Positions 45,509 through 53,761 of a stretch of 64,000 bases of DNA are shown piece by piece. Positions within the stretch are counted from its first letter, which is position 1. The number at the start of each line of letters is the position of its first letter. The translations under genes and the position numbers were made by a program. A model generated the notes under the pieces. That model was not told the origin of the DNA and did not search any database. It worked only from the letters and a program-made list of their open reading frames with translations. This stretch comes from Streptomyces sp. NBC_00539 (GTDB lineage: Bacteria > Actinomycetota > Actinomycetes > Streptomycetales > Streptomycetaceae): positions 1,178,001 through 1,242,000 of the forward strand of contig NZ_CP107811.1 of NCBI RefSeq assembly GCF_036346105.1. Direction: 5' to 3'.

Positions 45509-45946
45509 GTGGGGCGCATAGCCGAAGCCCCGCCCCGCGACACCGCCGAGGAGCTCCAACTGGCCGTCGCCATGCTGGTCCGGCAGTGGCGGGCGGCCGC
45601 CGGGGACGGGGTGAGCCTGTCCCGGATGTCCGTGCTCAAGCGGCTGGACCGGCTCGGGCCGTCCACGGCCTCCGAGCTGGCGCGGGCCGAGAAGATCCGG
45701 CCGCAGTCCGTCATCGCCACCGTGAACTCCCTCCAGGCCGAAGGCCACGTCGCCCGCAGCCCGCACCCCACCGACCGGCGGCAACAGCTGATCGCCCTGA
45801 CGCCGCAGGGGCGGGCCCTCGTACAACGGCGGCGCGAGGCGGGACACGGGCGGCTCGCCGAACTCATCGCCGAGCGGTTCGGCCCGGCGGAACAGCAGCT
45901 GCTCGCCGAAGCGGTTCCGCTGCTGCGGCGCCTGGCCGAGGACTGA
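45509..45946 (+). CDS. MarR-family regulator
   Basis: A 145-residue winged-helix protein, V-G-R-I-A-E-A-P-P at the start. The recognition region G-P-S-T-A-S-E-L-A-R-A-E-K-I-R-P-Q-S-V-I-A-T-V spans about 50-72, and the wing has D-R-R-Q-Q-L-I-A-L-T-P-Q-G-R. GTG 45509 has no ribosome site but a -10-like box 7 nt upstream, implying leaderless mRNA. Next comes an isochorismatase-like gene 25 bp downstream, its likely target partner. Confidence 0.93.
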   Translation: MGRIAEAPPRDTAEELQLAVAMLVRQWRAAAGDGVSLSRMSVLKRLDRLGPSTASELARAEKIRPQSVIATVNSLQAEGHVARSPHPTDRRQQLIALTPQGRALVQRRREAGHGRLAELIAERFGPAEQQLLAEAVPLLRRLAED

Positions 45947-45971
45947 ACGCCCACCGAACCGAGGAGCCCTC

Positions 45972-46580
45972 ATGACCGCCCCCGCGCCCGCCCTCACCCT
46001 GGACCGCGGCACCGCGCTGGTCCTCATCGACCTCCAGCAGGGCATCCTGGCCCTGCCCACCGCCGCGCCGGCGGCGCGGATCCTGGAGAACGGCATCGCC
46101 CTCGCCGAAGCCTTCCGGGCCCACCGGCTGCCGGTGGTCCTGGTCAAGGTGGCCTGGTCCCCCGACGGCGGCGACCTGCCCACCGCCAATGTCGACCGGC
46201 CCGGCCCCGCCTCGGCTCCGCCCGCCGCCTTCTCCGAGCTCCCCGCGCAGCTCGCGGCGCTCGGGGACGTCGTCGTCACCAAGCGGCACTGGGGCGCCTT
46301 CACCGGAACGGAACTCGACCTCCAGCTGCGCCGTCGCGGCGTCCACCGGATCGTGCTGGGCGGCATCTCCACCAGCATCGGGGTCGAATCCACCGCCCGC
46401 ACCGCCTGGGAGCACAGCTACGACCTGGTCTTCGCCGAAGACGCCACCACCGACATGGACGCCGACTCCCACGCCCACAGCTTCGGCAAGATCTTCCCCC
46501 GCCTGGGCAAGGTGAGCGCGACGCAGGACATCGTCACGGCCCTCAAGGCCCTGGACGACGAGCCGGTCAGCCGGAACTGA
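45972..46580 (+). CDS. Isochorismatase-family hydrolase lacking the usual Cys
   Basis: A 202-residue protein. The catalytic Asp lies in L-V-L-I-D-L-Q-Q-G and Lys in V-V-T-K-R-H-W-G-A-F. The third position of the cysteine-hydrolase triad, in G-I-S-T-S-I-G-V-E-S-T-A-R, is Gly where amidase-type members have Cys. True isochorismatases (EntB, PhzD) also have Gly there, so a vinyl-ether-type hydrolysis is possible. Ribosome site and MarR context suggest induction by a small aromatic or similar ligand (inference). Confidence 0.9.
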   Translation: MTAPAPALTLDRGTALVLIDLQQGILALPTAAPAARILENGIALAEAFRAHRLPVVLVKVAWSPDGGDLPTANVDRPGPASAPPAAFSELPAQLAALGDVVVTKRHWGAFTGTELDLQLRRRGVHRIVLGGISTSIGVESTARTAWEHSYDLVFAEDATTDMDADSHAHSFGKIFPRLGKVSATQDIVTALKALDDEPVSRN

Positions 46581-46965
46581 CCTCCAGCCAGACGCACTTC
46601 CCGCCGTTGCCGGGGTGCGAGCCCCAACTGCGGGACAGGCGGTCCACGATGAGCAGCCCGTGCCCGCCCGGCCGCCCCGGATCGGCGGCCCGGGCGCGTA
46701 CCGGCGGCGCCGGGTTGCCGTCGGTCACCTCTATCCGCAGCCGCTCCGGCGTCCAGTGCATGAGCAGCGTTCCGGCGCCCCCACCGTGCAGGGAGGCGTT
46801 GGACACGAGCTCGGACACCAGAAGCAGGACGTCCTCGGCTGCTTCGGGGAGCCATTTCCAGGAAGCGAGCGCCCGGCGCGCGAAGTCACGGCTGCGGGAC
46901 ACCGGGTCCGCCGCACCCTCCAGCAGCAGGACCCGCGCCCGGCCGGGGGACCCTCGCTGCGGCAT
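46567..46965 (-). CDS. RsbW-like ATP-binding anti-sigma kinase
   Basis: A 132-residue GHKL ATPase. N box in S-E-L-V-S-N-A-S-L-H-G, G1 in V-T-D-G-N-P-A-P-P, G2 in G-G-H-G-L-L-I-V-D-R-L. No transmembrane or phosphoacceptor domain. Such proteins phosphorylate a STAS partner or bind a sigma factor. The STAS gene 60 bp upstream on the same strand is the natural partner. GAGGAG precedes ATG 46965. The stop overlaps the end of the convergent isochorismatase gene. Confidence 0.9.
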   Translation of the reverse strand: MPQRGSPGRARVLLLEGAADPVSRSRDFARRALASWKWLPEAAEDVLLLVSELVSNASLHGGGAGTLLMHWTPERLRIEVTDGNPAPPVRARAADPGRPGGHGLLIVDRLSRSWGSHPGNGGKCVWLEVSSG

Positions 46966-47025
46966 GGCTCATCTCCTCGTGTCGCCCCGGCCCCACGGGC
47001 CTCCTTGCGCCGGCCGCCCGAGTGG

Positions 47026-47388
47026 CTAGCCGGGCTGTCGTTCCAGTGCTTGCGCCACGTCCGCGTACACCGGGAACACACCGTCCGCCCCGGTGATGCG
47101 GAACATGCGTGCGACCGGTCCGCTCAGACCAGCCAGCTCCAGCGCGCCGCCGGCCTCCTGGACCGCGATCCTGCCGTGCAGCAGCACGTTGAGTCCGGTG
47201 GAGTCGCAGAAGCCCAGCCCCGACACGTCGACCAGCAACCGGCCACCCGGGGTGACCGCCGCGTCCAAGGCGTCCCGCAGCGGCTGGGCCGTGTCATGGT
47301 CCAGCTCTCCGGCGAGCGCGAGGACGACGGTTCCGTCCACGGCCCGCACATCGACCGTGAACCGCTCATTGCCCGCTCCCGGCACCAT
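47026..47388 (-). CDS. STAS-domain anti-sigma-factor antagonist (RsbV-like)
   Basis: A 120-residue STAS protein with the phosphorylation-site region L-G-F-C-D-S-T-G-L-N-V-L-L; the Ser is the expected target of the kinase. Start ATG 47388 has GGAAGG 8 nt upstream. It pairs with the RsbW-like gene downstream to form a partner-switch unit. No sigma factor gene is next to them. Confidence 0.9.
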   Translation of the reverse strand: MVPGAGNERFTVDVRAVDGTVVLALAGELDHDTAQPLRDALDAAVTPGGRLLVDVSGLGFCDSTGLNVLLHGRIAVQEAGGALELAGLSGPVARMFRITGADGVFPVYADVAQALERQPG

Positions 47389-47497
47389 CGGCACCACCTT
47401 CCGTCCAGCTGTGGGTGCACCTGCCCGGATCCCGCCGGTATACGCGTGGGCGGCTGCCACGCCACCGACGACCACCCCAGACGCCCCCGAAAACGGT

Positions 47498-47533
47498 CAG
47501 GGGCCGTTTCAGATTGCTCTGAAACGGCCCCTG
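47498..47533 (-). terminator. Intrinsic terminator of the tRNA-Pro gene
   Basis: Perfect 16-bp stem (CAGGGGCCGTTTCAGA with its complement) and 4-nt loop, 18 bp past the tRNA 3' end. On the minus strand it is followed by ACCGTTTTC, giving a short T-run. Confidence 0.85.
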
Positions 47534-47551
47534 AACTGCGACTTCGAAAAG

Positions 47552-47625
<74 letters not shown>

Positions 47626-47748
47626 TTGTGCCTCGGCACTGTGCCCCCCACCAGGGGTTTCCCCCTCCGCGGCGGGCACATGCAGAACATTACCGCACGC
47701 CGGGGGGTGTACGTGCACGGGTGATCGACGGGGAGGCACGATGGGCGG

Positions 47749-48291
47749 GTGAACGTACGGGATCGCGATGACGAAGGGCGGGCGCGCAGCGCGCGGCCGC
47801 GGGACGGGCTGGGGCGGCCGTTGCCGTACGGGGCGCCCGGGGTGGAGCGGCAGCCCGAGGGGGTGGTGCGGACGCCGGCCGAGACGGTGGCCGAGGCGCA
47901 GCGGCTGCTGCACGACGGGATGCCCTTCCACGCGCACGAGGTGTTCGAGGACGCCTGGAAGTCCGGGCCGGGGGCGGAGGCTCCGTTGTGGCGGGCGCTC
48001 GCGCAGCTGGCGGTGGGGCTGACGCACGCCGCGCGGGGGAACGCGGTGGGCGGGGCGCGGCTGCTGCGGCGCGGAGCCGATGCCCTGGCCGGGCTGGAGG
48101 GGGCGGGGGCAGCGGGCCTGACCGGGGTGGATGCCCGGGGTGGGGTAGCTGCCCCGTACGGGATCGAGGTGGCCGGGCTGGTCCTGTGGGCACGGGAGCT
48201 CGCCGGGCGGGTGGAGGCCGGGCAGAAGGTTGACGCGGCGGCCGAGGCCCCGCTCCTCACCTCGCCGCCGGACCGGCCGGACTCCGCCTGA
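47749..48291 (+). CDS. DUF309 domain protein
   Basis: A 180-residue protein. The DUF309 signature F-H-A-H-E-V-F-E-D-A-W-K is at about residue 62, followed by L-W-R-A-L-A-Q-L-A-V-G-L-T-H-A-A-R-G-N. The N-terminal 45 residues are charged and poorly conserved in type. GTG 47749 starts V-N-V-R-D. Metal-coordinating His/Glu are likely but the function of the family is not known. Confidence 0.88.
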   Translation: MNVRDRDDEGRARSARPRDGLGRPLPYGAPGVERQPEGVVRTPAETVAEAQRLLHDGMPFHAHEVFEDAWKSGPGAEAPLWRALAQLAVGLTHAARGNAVGGARLLRRGADALAGLEGAGAAGLTGVDARGGVAAPYGIEVAGLVLWARELAGRVEAGQKVDAAAEAPLLTSPPDRPDSA

Positions 48292-48363
48292 TCGGCGGCC
48301 CGCCGGGCCGCCCCGCCGAGTCGGCCCGTGCTGGCCGGCCCGGAAAGAGTCCCGCGGACAGGG

Positions 48364-48753
48364 CTACGCCGGCTGGAGCAGGTCCCAGCGGTTGCCGTAG
48401 AGGTCCTCGAAGACGGCGACGGAGCCGTACGTCTCGTGGCGCGGCTCCTCCAGGAAGCGGACGCCCTCGGCGGTCATCCGGGCGTGGTCGCCGGCGAAGT
48501 CGTCGGTGTACAGGAAGAAGCCGACGCGCCCGCCCGTCTGGTCGCCGACCCGGGAGCGCTGCGCGTCGTCCTTGGCGCGGGCCAGCAGCAGCGCGGATTC
48601 GGTGGCGCCGGACGGGCGGACCACGACCCACCGCGAGCCGTCGGGCCGGGCGGTGTCCTCGACGAGGGTGAAGCCGAGGGCCCGGGTGTAGAAGTCGATG
48701 GCCTCGTCGTAGTCGTGGACCACGAGGGCGGTGAGGGCGAGGTGTGCGGACAT
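48364..48753 (-). CDS. VOC-family (glyoxalase/bleomycin-resistance-like) protein
   Basis: A 129-residue protein, M-S-A-H-L-A-L-T-A-L-V-V-H-D-Y-D-E-A-I-D-F-Y. Two beta-alpha-beta-beta-beta repeats typical of VOC metalloenzymes; the C-terminal half ends with A-V-F-E-D-L-Y-G-N-R-W-D-L. A second start at 48762 overlaps the lutC stop (ATGA) and would couple the two genes. Substrate unknown. Confidence 0.88.
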   Translation of the reverse strand: MSAHLALTALVVHDYDEAIDFYTRALGFTLVEDTARPDGSRWVVVRPSGATESALLLARAKDDAQRSRVGDQTGGRVGFFLYTDDFAGDHARMTAEGVRFLEEPRHETYGSVAVFEDLYGNRWDLLQPA

Positions 48754-48758
48754 GCCCC

Positions 48759-49442
48759 TCATTGTGCGGGTGCGTCGATCAGGACGACCTCCAGGGTACG
48801 GGGGCCGTGGACGCCCTCCACCCGGTCGAGTTCGATGTCACTGGTCGCGGAGGGCCCGGAGATCCAGGTCAGCGGCCGGGTGGGGTCGAGGCGTTCGAGT
48901 GCCTGCGGAACGGAGTCCACCAGCTGGCCGGGGACGCGGACCACGCAGATGTGGTGGTCCGGGATCAGGGTGATCCGCCGTCGCCCCTGGTCGGGGCCGC
49001 CGTCCAGGACGATCGTGCCCGTCTCGGCGACGGCCAGGGCGCAGCCCGTCACCACGCTGTCCACGGCGTCGAGTGCGTACGGGGTGGAGTCGGCCCGGTC
49101 CTCGACGCGGACGGCCTGCGCCCCGTCGAGCCAGGACGGGGGCAGGCCGGGCGGTACGAGTACGGTCCGCGCGCCGCGTGCGGCGAGCAGCCGGGCCAGG
49201 AGGGGCGCGAGGCCGTCCTCGTCGGTGCGGTGGACCTTCGCGCGGTACTCGCGAAGGTGGGCGGCGAGGAGGTCCGCGGACTCGGCGGGCGTGCGGTCGC
49301 CGTGGACGCGGAGGTAGTCGCGGGGGATCCCGTCCTCGCCGGCGGCCGCCTCCACCGGCGCCCGCCCGGTCCCGGCCCCGCCCGCGCCCGGCTCGCCCAG
49401 GGCGCGCCGGATCCGGCCCAGCACGCGGTCCCTGCCGCTCAT
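48759..49442 (-). CDS. lutC: Lactate utilization protein C (LutC/YkgG)
   Basis: A 227-residue LUD-domain protein. R-D-R-V-L-G-R-I-R-R-A-L-G opening, V-V-T-G-C-A-L-A-V-A-E-T-G-T-I-V-L-D signature (about 130-150) and I-P-D-H-H-I-C-V-V. Third gene of lutABC, ATGA overlap with lutB. LutABC oxidises L-lactate to pyruvate. Confidence 0.93.
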   Translation of the reverse strand: MSGRDRVLGRIRRALGEPGAGGAGTGRAPVEAAAGEDGIPRDYLRVHGDRTPAESADLLAAHLREYRAKVHRTDEDGLAPLLARLLAARGARTVLVPPGLPPSWLDGAQAVRVEDRADSTPYALDAVDSVVTGCALAVAETGTIVLDGGPDQGRRRITLIPDHHICVVRVPGQLVDSVPQALERLDPTRPLTWISGPSATSDIELDRVEGVHGPRTLEVVLIDAPAQ

Positions 49443-50923
49443 GCGCGTCCTCCCCGCTCCCGGGCCCACCAGTCGCGGAACGGTTCCCGTGGCGGCCGGG
49501 GCAACTCCCGGCTGTCGGTCCAGGCGCTCCCCGGTCCGGGCAGCCGGCGCGGCCGCAGCCGCCGGGCCCGGGACAGCAGCCGCTCCCCCGCGCGCAGCGC
49601 GCCCGGGCGTTCCAGCAGCAGCCGGGCGGCGCGCATCGCGGCCCGCTCGGCGGTGTGGCCGCGCGCGGGGCGGATCCGTACGCGGATGCCCTCGCGGGTC
49701 ACCGGGCCTCCCTGGGCCACGCGTTCGCGCAGGTGGAGGAGGACTTCGGGGATGTCGATGGCGACGGGGCACACCTCGTAGCAGGCCCCGCACAGGGTGG
49801 AGGCGTAGGGCAGTGACGCGTCGATCCCGCTGCCCGTGCCCCGCAGTTGGGGGCTGAGGATCGCGCCGATGGGGCCGGGGTAGACGGAGCCGTAGGCGTG
49901 GCCGCCGGCGCGTTCGTAGACGGGGCAGACGTTCAGGCAGGCGGAGCAGCGGATGCAGCGCAGGGCCTGGCGGCCCACCTCGTCGGCGAGGGTGTCCGTA
50001 CGGCCGTTGTCGAGGAGGACGAGGTGGAAGGCGGCGGGCCCGTCGCCGTCGGCCCCTTTCGACGGGCCCAGTCCGGTCCACATCGTCGTGTACGGGTTCA
50101 TCCGCTCGGCGGTGGAGGAGCGCGGCAGCGTCTGGAGGAAGATCTCCAGGTCCCGGAAGGTCGGCACCACCTTTTCGATGCCCACGACGGAGATGAGCGT
50201 CTCGGGCAGGGTCAGGCACATCCGGCCGTTGCCCTCGGACTCGAAGACGACCATCGTCCCGGTCTCGGCGACCATGAAGTTGGCCCCCGAGACGGCGACT
50301 TTGGCGCGCAGGAACTTCTCGCGCAGGTGCAGGCGGGCCGCTTCGGCCAGTTCCCGGGGGTCGTCGCCCAGCCCGTCGGGGGCGGGCCGTCCCCAGCGGC
50401 CCATTTCGGTGCGGAAGACGTCGCGGATCTCGGCGCGGTTGCGGTGGATGGCCGGGACGAGGATGTGCGAGGGCCGGTCGTGGCCCAGTTGCACGATGAG
50501 TTCGGCCAGGTCGGTCTCGTACGCGGCGATCCCCGCCGCCTCCAGTGCCTCGTTGAGGCCGATCTCCTGGGTGGCCATCGACTTGACCTTGACGACTTCC
50601 CGCTCGCCGGTGGCCCGCACCAGCTCGGTCACGATCCGGTTGGCCTCGGTCGCGTCCGCCGCCCAGTGCACGGTGCCGCCGGCGGCGGTCACCGCCGCCT
50701 CCAGCCGCAGCAGGTAGTGGTCGAGGTGGCGCAGGGTGTGGTCCTTGACGGCCTTGCCCGCCGCGCGCAGCCGGTCCCAGTCGGCGAGTTCGGTGACGGC
50801 GCGGGCCCGTTTGTCGCGGATGGTGTGCGTGGCGCGGCGGAGGTTGGCGCGCAGCACGTCGTCCCGTACCGCCTCGCGGGCGGCGGCGGGGAAGGCGGGC
50901 ATGCCGAGGTGGGTGGCCGTCAT
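49439..50923 (-). CDS. lutB: Lactate utilization protein B (LutB), iron-sulfur protein
   Basis: A 494-residue LUD protein with two 4Fe-4S clusters in C-I-R-C-S-A-C-L-N-V-C-P (about 330) and C-G-A-C-Y-E-V-C-P (about 380). V-K-V-K-S-M-A-T-Q-E-I-G-L-N and V-A-E-T-G-T-M-V-V-F-E-S-E-G-N are family hallmarks. ATGA overlaps at both ends couple it with lutA and lutC. The last 60 residues are Arg-rich and variable. Confidence 0.95.
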   Translation of the reverse strand: MTATHLGMPAFPAAAREAVRDDVLRANLRRATHTIRDKRARAVTELADWDRLRAAGKAVKDHTLRHLDHYLLRLEAAVTAAGGTVHWAADATEANRIVTELVRATGEREVVKVKSMATQEIGLNEALEAAGIAAYETDLAELIVQLGHDRPSHILVPAIHRNRAEIRDVFRTEMGRWGRPAPDGLGDDPRELAEAARLHLREKFLRAKVAVSGANFMVAETGTMVVFESEGNGRMCLTLPETLISVVGIEKVVPTFRDLEIFLQTLPRSSTAERMNPYTTMWTGLGPSKGADGDGPAAFHLVLLDNGRTDTLADEVGRQALRCIRCSACLNVCPVYERAGGHAYGSVYPGPIGAILSPQLRGTGSGIDASLPYASTLCGACYEVCPVAIDIPEVLLHLRERVAQGGPVTREGIRVRIRPARGHTAERAAMRAARLLLERPGALRAGERLLSRARRLRPRRLPGPGSAWTDSRELPRPPREPFRDWWARERGGRA

Positions 50924-51696
50924 CGCGGGTGCTTCCCCTCTGTCGCGGTGGCGGTGGTGTCCGTCGAGGCCAGGATCTCGGCGAGGTGCAGGGTCCGCAG
51001 GGGGGCGCCGGCCCGGCGGAGCGTTCCGTCGAGGTGGGCGAGGCAGGAGTTGTCCGCGCCGCAGAGCACTTCGGCGCCGGTGGCCCGGGCGGCGCGGATC
51101 TTGTCGGCGCCCATCGCGGCGGACACGTCGGGGTTCTTGACGGCGAAGGTGCCGCCGAACCCGCAGCACTCCTCGGCGCCGGGCAACTCGATCAGGTCCA
51201 GGCCCCTGACGGCGGCCAGGAGGCGCCGGGGACGGTCGCCGAGTCCCAGGGCGCGCAGACCGTGGCAGGAGGGGTGGTAGGTGACGGTGTGGGGGAAGTG
51301 GGCGCCGACGTCGGTCACGCCGAGGACGTCCACCAGGAACTCGGTGAGCTCGTACACGCGCGGTACGAGGCCGGCCGCGAGGTCCGCCAGCTCGGTGCCG
51401 CGCCCCTCTGCCGCCGCCCTGGCGCCGATGCGGGGGTAGTGCTCGCGGATCATGGCGACGCAGGAGCCGGAGGGCGCGACGACGTACGGATGGCCGGCGA
51501 GGGCCTCGGCGGTGCGGCGCAGCAGCGGTTCGCTCTCGTACCGGTAGCCGGTGTTGTACTGGGGCTGACCGCAGCAGCTCTGCGCCGCCGGGAAGTCCAC
51601 GGCGACGCCGAGCCGCTCCAGCAGGCGTACGACGGCGACGCCGGTGCGCGGGTACAGCGCGTCGTTGACGCAGGTGACGAACAGGGCGGCACGCAT
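50920..51696 (-). CDS. lutA: Lactate utilization protein A (LutA), CCG-type iron-sulfur oxidoreductase
   Basis: A 258-residue protein with two cysteine-rich CCG modules: C-V-N-D ... Q-S-C-C-G-Q and P-S-C-H-G ... E-E-C-C-G-F-G-G, as in heterodisulfide-reductase-like subunits. ATG 51696 has no ribosome site, but TATTGT lies 7 nt upstream, the geometry of a leaderless transcript. Head of lutABC; only 18 bp from the divergent cobF start. Confidence 0.95.
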   Translation of the reverse strand: MRAALFVTCVNDALYPRTGVAVVRLLERLGVAVDFPAAQSCCGQPQYNTGYRYESEPLLRRTAEALAGHPYVVAPSGSCVAMIREHYPRIGARAAAEGRGTELADLAAGLVPRVYELTEFLVDVLGVTDVGAHFPHTVTYHPSCHGLRALGLGDRPRRLLAAVRGLDLIELPGAEECCGFGGTFAVKNPDVSAAMGADKIRAARATGAEVLCGADNSCLAHLDGTLRRAGAPLRTLHLAEILASTDTTATATEGKHPR

Positions 51697-51714
51697 GACG
51701 GGCACAATAGCGGC
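51697..51714. promoter_or_regulatory. 18-bp divergent lutA/cobF start region with overlapping -10 boxes
   Basis: For lutA (minus) a TATTGT at 51709-51704 is 7 nt before ATG. For cobF (plus) a CACAAT at 51703-51708 is 6 nt before GTG. Both boxes occupy the same few base pairs, so one nearly symmetrical element may fire both leaderless promoters; -35 sequences would lie inside the opposite gene. Confidence 0.55.
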
Positions 51715-52467
51715 GTGAAGAAGTTCTCGGTTATCGGCATAGGCGCGGGCGACCCGGACCACCTGACCCTCCAGGCGGTCAAGGCGATCGGTGCCACGGA
51801 CGCGTTCCTCATCCTGGAGAAGGGCGAGGAGAAGGCGGACTTGACCGGGCTGCGGCGGGCGATGCTCGAAGCGCACGCCCGCCCGGACCACCGGCTGGTG
51901 GAGGGCCGCGACCCGGATCGCGACCGGACACCGGCCGACTACGCCCCGACGGTGGACGGCTGGCGCAGCGCGCGGGCGGAGATCTTCGAGCGGTTCATCG
52001 CCGAGGACCTCGCGGACGGGGAGACGGGCGCGTTCCTGGTCTGGGGCGATCCCTCGCTGTACGACTCCACCCTCGCGATCCTGGACGAGGTGCTGGAGCG
52101 CGGTCGGGTGGCCTTCGCGCACGAGGTGGTGCCGGGCATCAGCAGCATCTCCTCGCTGCTGGCCCGGCACCGCACCCAATTGAACCGGGTGGGGCGCCCG
52201 GTGCAGATCACCACCGGCCGGCGGCTGGCCGAGGGCTGGCCGCAGGACGTGGACGACGTGGTGGTGATGCTGGACGCGCGGCACGCCTTCACCGCGCACC
52301 TGGACAAGGACCTCTTCATCTACTGGGGCGCCTACGTCGGCACGCCGGACGAGATCCTGGTCTCGGGGAAGCTGGCGGAGGTCGCGGGCCGGATCGAGGA
52401 GCTCCGGACCGAGGCCCGGGCCCGCAAGGGCTGGATCATGGACACCTACCTGCTGCGGCGCGGCTGA
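51715..52467 (+). CDS. cobF: Precorrin-6A synthase (deacetylating)
   Basis: A 250-residue methyltransferase of aerobic cobalamin synthesis: SAM-dependent C-1 methylation with loss of the acetyl group. Tetrapyrrole-methylase motifs: I-G-I-G-A-G-D-P-D-H-L-T-L-Q-A at the N terminus, L-V-W-G-D-P-S-L-Y-D-S-T and E-V-V-P-G-I-S-S. Length is as in the family. GTG 51715 opens V-K-K-F-S-V-I. No other cob genes are in the window, so it is a detached copy. Confidence 0.95.
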   Translation: MKKFSVIGIGAGDPDHLTLQAVKAIGATDAFLILEKGEEKADLTGLRRAMLEAHARPDHRLVEGRDPDRDRTPADYAPTVDGWRSARAEIFERFIAEDLADGETGAFLVWGDPSLYDSTLAILDEVLERGRVAFAHEVVPGISSISSLLARHRTQLNRVGRPVQITTGRRLAEGWPQDVDDVVVMLDARHAFTAHLDKDLFIYWGAYVGTPDEILVSGKLAEVAGRIEELRTEARARKGWIMDTYLLRRG

Positions 52468-52470
52468 GGC

Positions 52471-53652
52471 CTACCGCGCGAGCTGGGCGGGGAGTTCGGC
52501 GGCGAGGCGTTTGTACTCCTCGGGCCGGGTGTAGAGCTGCCCGCAGACCCGGATGCCGCCGCCTCCCGGCCAGGGCCAGACCAGCACCCTGATCCGCAGC
52601 TCCCGCGCGATCCGCTCGCGCAGCTCCCGGGCGCTGTCGGGGGTTTCGGCGACGCCGGGCGGCAGCCGCAGGGCGCGCATGGCGAGCCCGGGGGTGTGCG
52701 GGAGCGGGGTGAGCCCGGGGAGTTCGGCGAGCAGGGCCGCGCCGTAGGCGGCGAGGGCGCTGTTGTGGGCCCGTACCTTGGCGGCGTCGAGCCGTTCCAG
52801 GAGGTCCAGTCCCTCGGGGGCGGCGAGCCAGCCGGTGTAGTCGGCGGTGGCCCGGTTCTCGACGGAGCGGGGGAAGCCGTCGCCGTCCTCCCAGGAAGGC
52901 ACCAGTGCCCTGACGCGGCCGCGGTGGCGGGGTGCGACGGCTAGGAGGGCGCTGCCCGAGGGGGCGTAGCCCCACTTGTGCAGGTTCCCGAACCAGAAGT
53001 CGGCGCCGCCTGCGAGGGGGTCGGCCAGCATGCCGGGGGCGTGGGCACCGTCGACGATGGTGGTGACGCCCCGGGCGGCCAGGTCGGCGAGGAGCGCCGG
53101 GGTCGCGATGAGGCGGGCGGTGGGCGAGCTGATGTGGTCGAGCAGCGCCACCTTCGTGCGGGGTGTCAGGCCGGCCAGGACGGCTTCCCGGACGGCGTCC
53201 TCGTCGGGCAGGCCGGGGTCGAGCGCGACGGTGGTGACCGGGGCCCGGCGCGCGGCGGCGGCCACCACCGTGCCGTAGCCGTGGTCGGTGACGAGGATCT
53301 CGTCCCCGTCGGCCAGTTCGACGGCGTTCAGCGCGAGGTTGGCCCCTTCGGTGGCGTTGGAGATGAAGGCGATCCCGTCGGGTTCGGCCCCCAGGTGGGC
53401 GGCGACCCTGCCGCGGGCGCCGGCGATCCGGTCGGCCACGTCGACGAAGAAGGTGTCGGGGTCGGCGTGCACCTCCTCCAGCAGCGCCGCCTGGACCTCC
53501 TGCACGGCGATGGGCACGGCGCCGAACGACCCGTGGTTGAGGTGGGCGATCCCGGGGTCGAGGCGGAACAGCTGCGGCCCGCCCGGGAACGCCGAGGGGC
53601 GGGTCGGTGCGGCGGTCGGCGCGCTCTTCGGGTCGGTGGTCGGCTGGGTCAC
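52471..53652 (-). CDS. Class V PLP aminotransferase (CefD-like)
   Basis: A 393-residue fold-type I enzyme. H-L-N-H-G-S-F-G-A-V-P near residue 40, S-N-A-T-E-G-A-N-L-A-L, D-G-A-H-A-P-G-M and the cofactor lysine in N-L-H-K-W-G-Y-A-P-S-G are typical of isopenicillin-N-epimerase-like aminotransferases. No beta-lactam genes are nearby, so that reaction is unlikely; cysteine-desulfurase-like or racemase roles are open. GTG 53652 has GGAGGAG upstream. It converges on cobF with 3 bp between the stops. Confidence 0.92.
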   Translation of the reverse strand: MTQPTTDPKSAPTAAPTRPSAFPGGPQLFRLDPGIAHLNHGSFGAVPIAVQEVQAALLEEVHADPDTFFVDVADRIAGARGRVAAHLGAEPDGIAFISNATEGANLALNAVELADGDEILVTDHGYGTVVAAAARRAPVTTVALDPGLPDEDAVREAVLAGLTPRTKVALLDHISSPTARLIATPALLADLAARGVTTIVDGAHAPGMLADPLAGGADFWFGNLHKWGYAPSGSALLAVAPRHRGRVRALVPSWEDGDGFPRSVENRATADYTGWLAAPEGLDLLERLDAAKVRAHNSALAAYGAALLAELPGLTPLPHTPGLAMRALRLPPGVAETPDSARELRERIARELRIRVLVWPWPGGGGIRVCGQLYTRPEEYKRLAAELPAQLAR

Positions 53653-53761
53653 GATGCTCCTCCGGGACGGCGGCGGGCGGTGGGCGGTCCTGCGGAGCAT
53701 GCGGGTGTCTGCGAGCCGACCGCCAGGGCCAATTGCGCCAGTGTGGCCGGGCGCCCCGGCC

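Noticed and set aside
52471-53652. Cephalosporin pathway gene cefD
   Set aside because: Family resemblance only; no other beta-lactam genes nearby.
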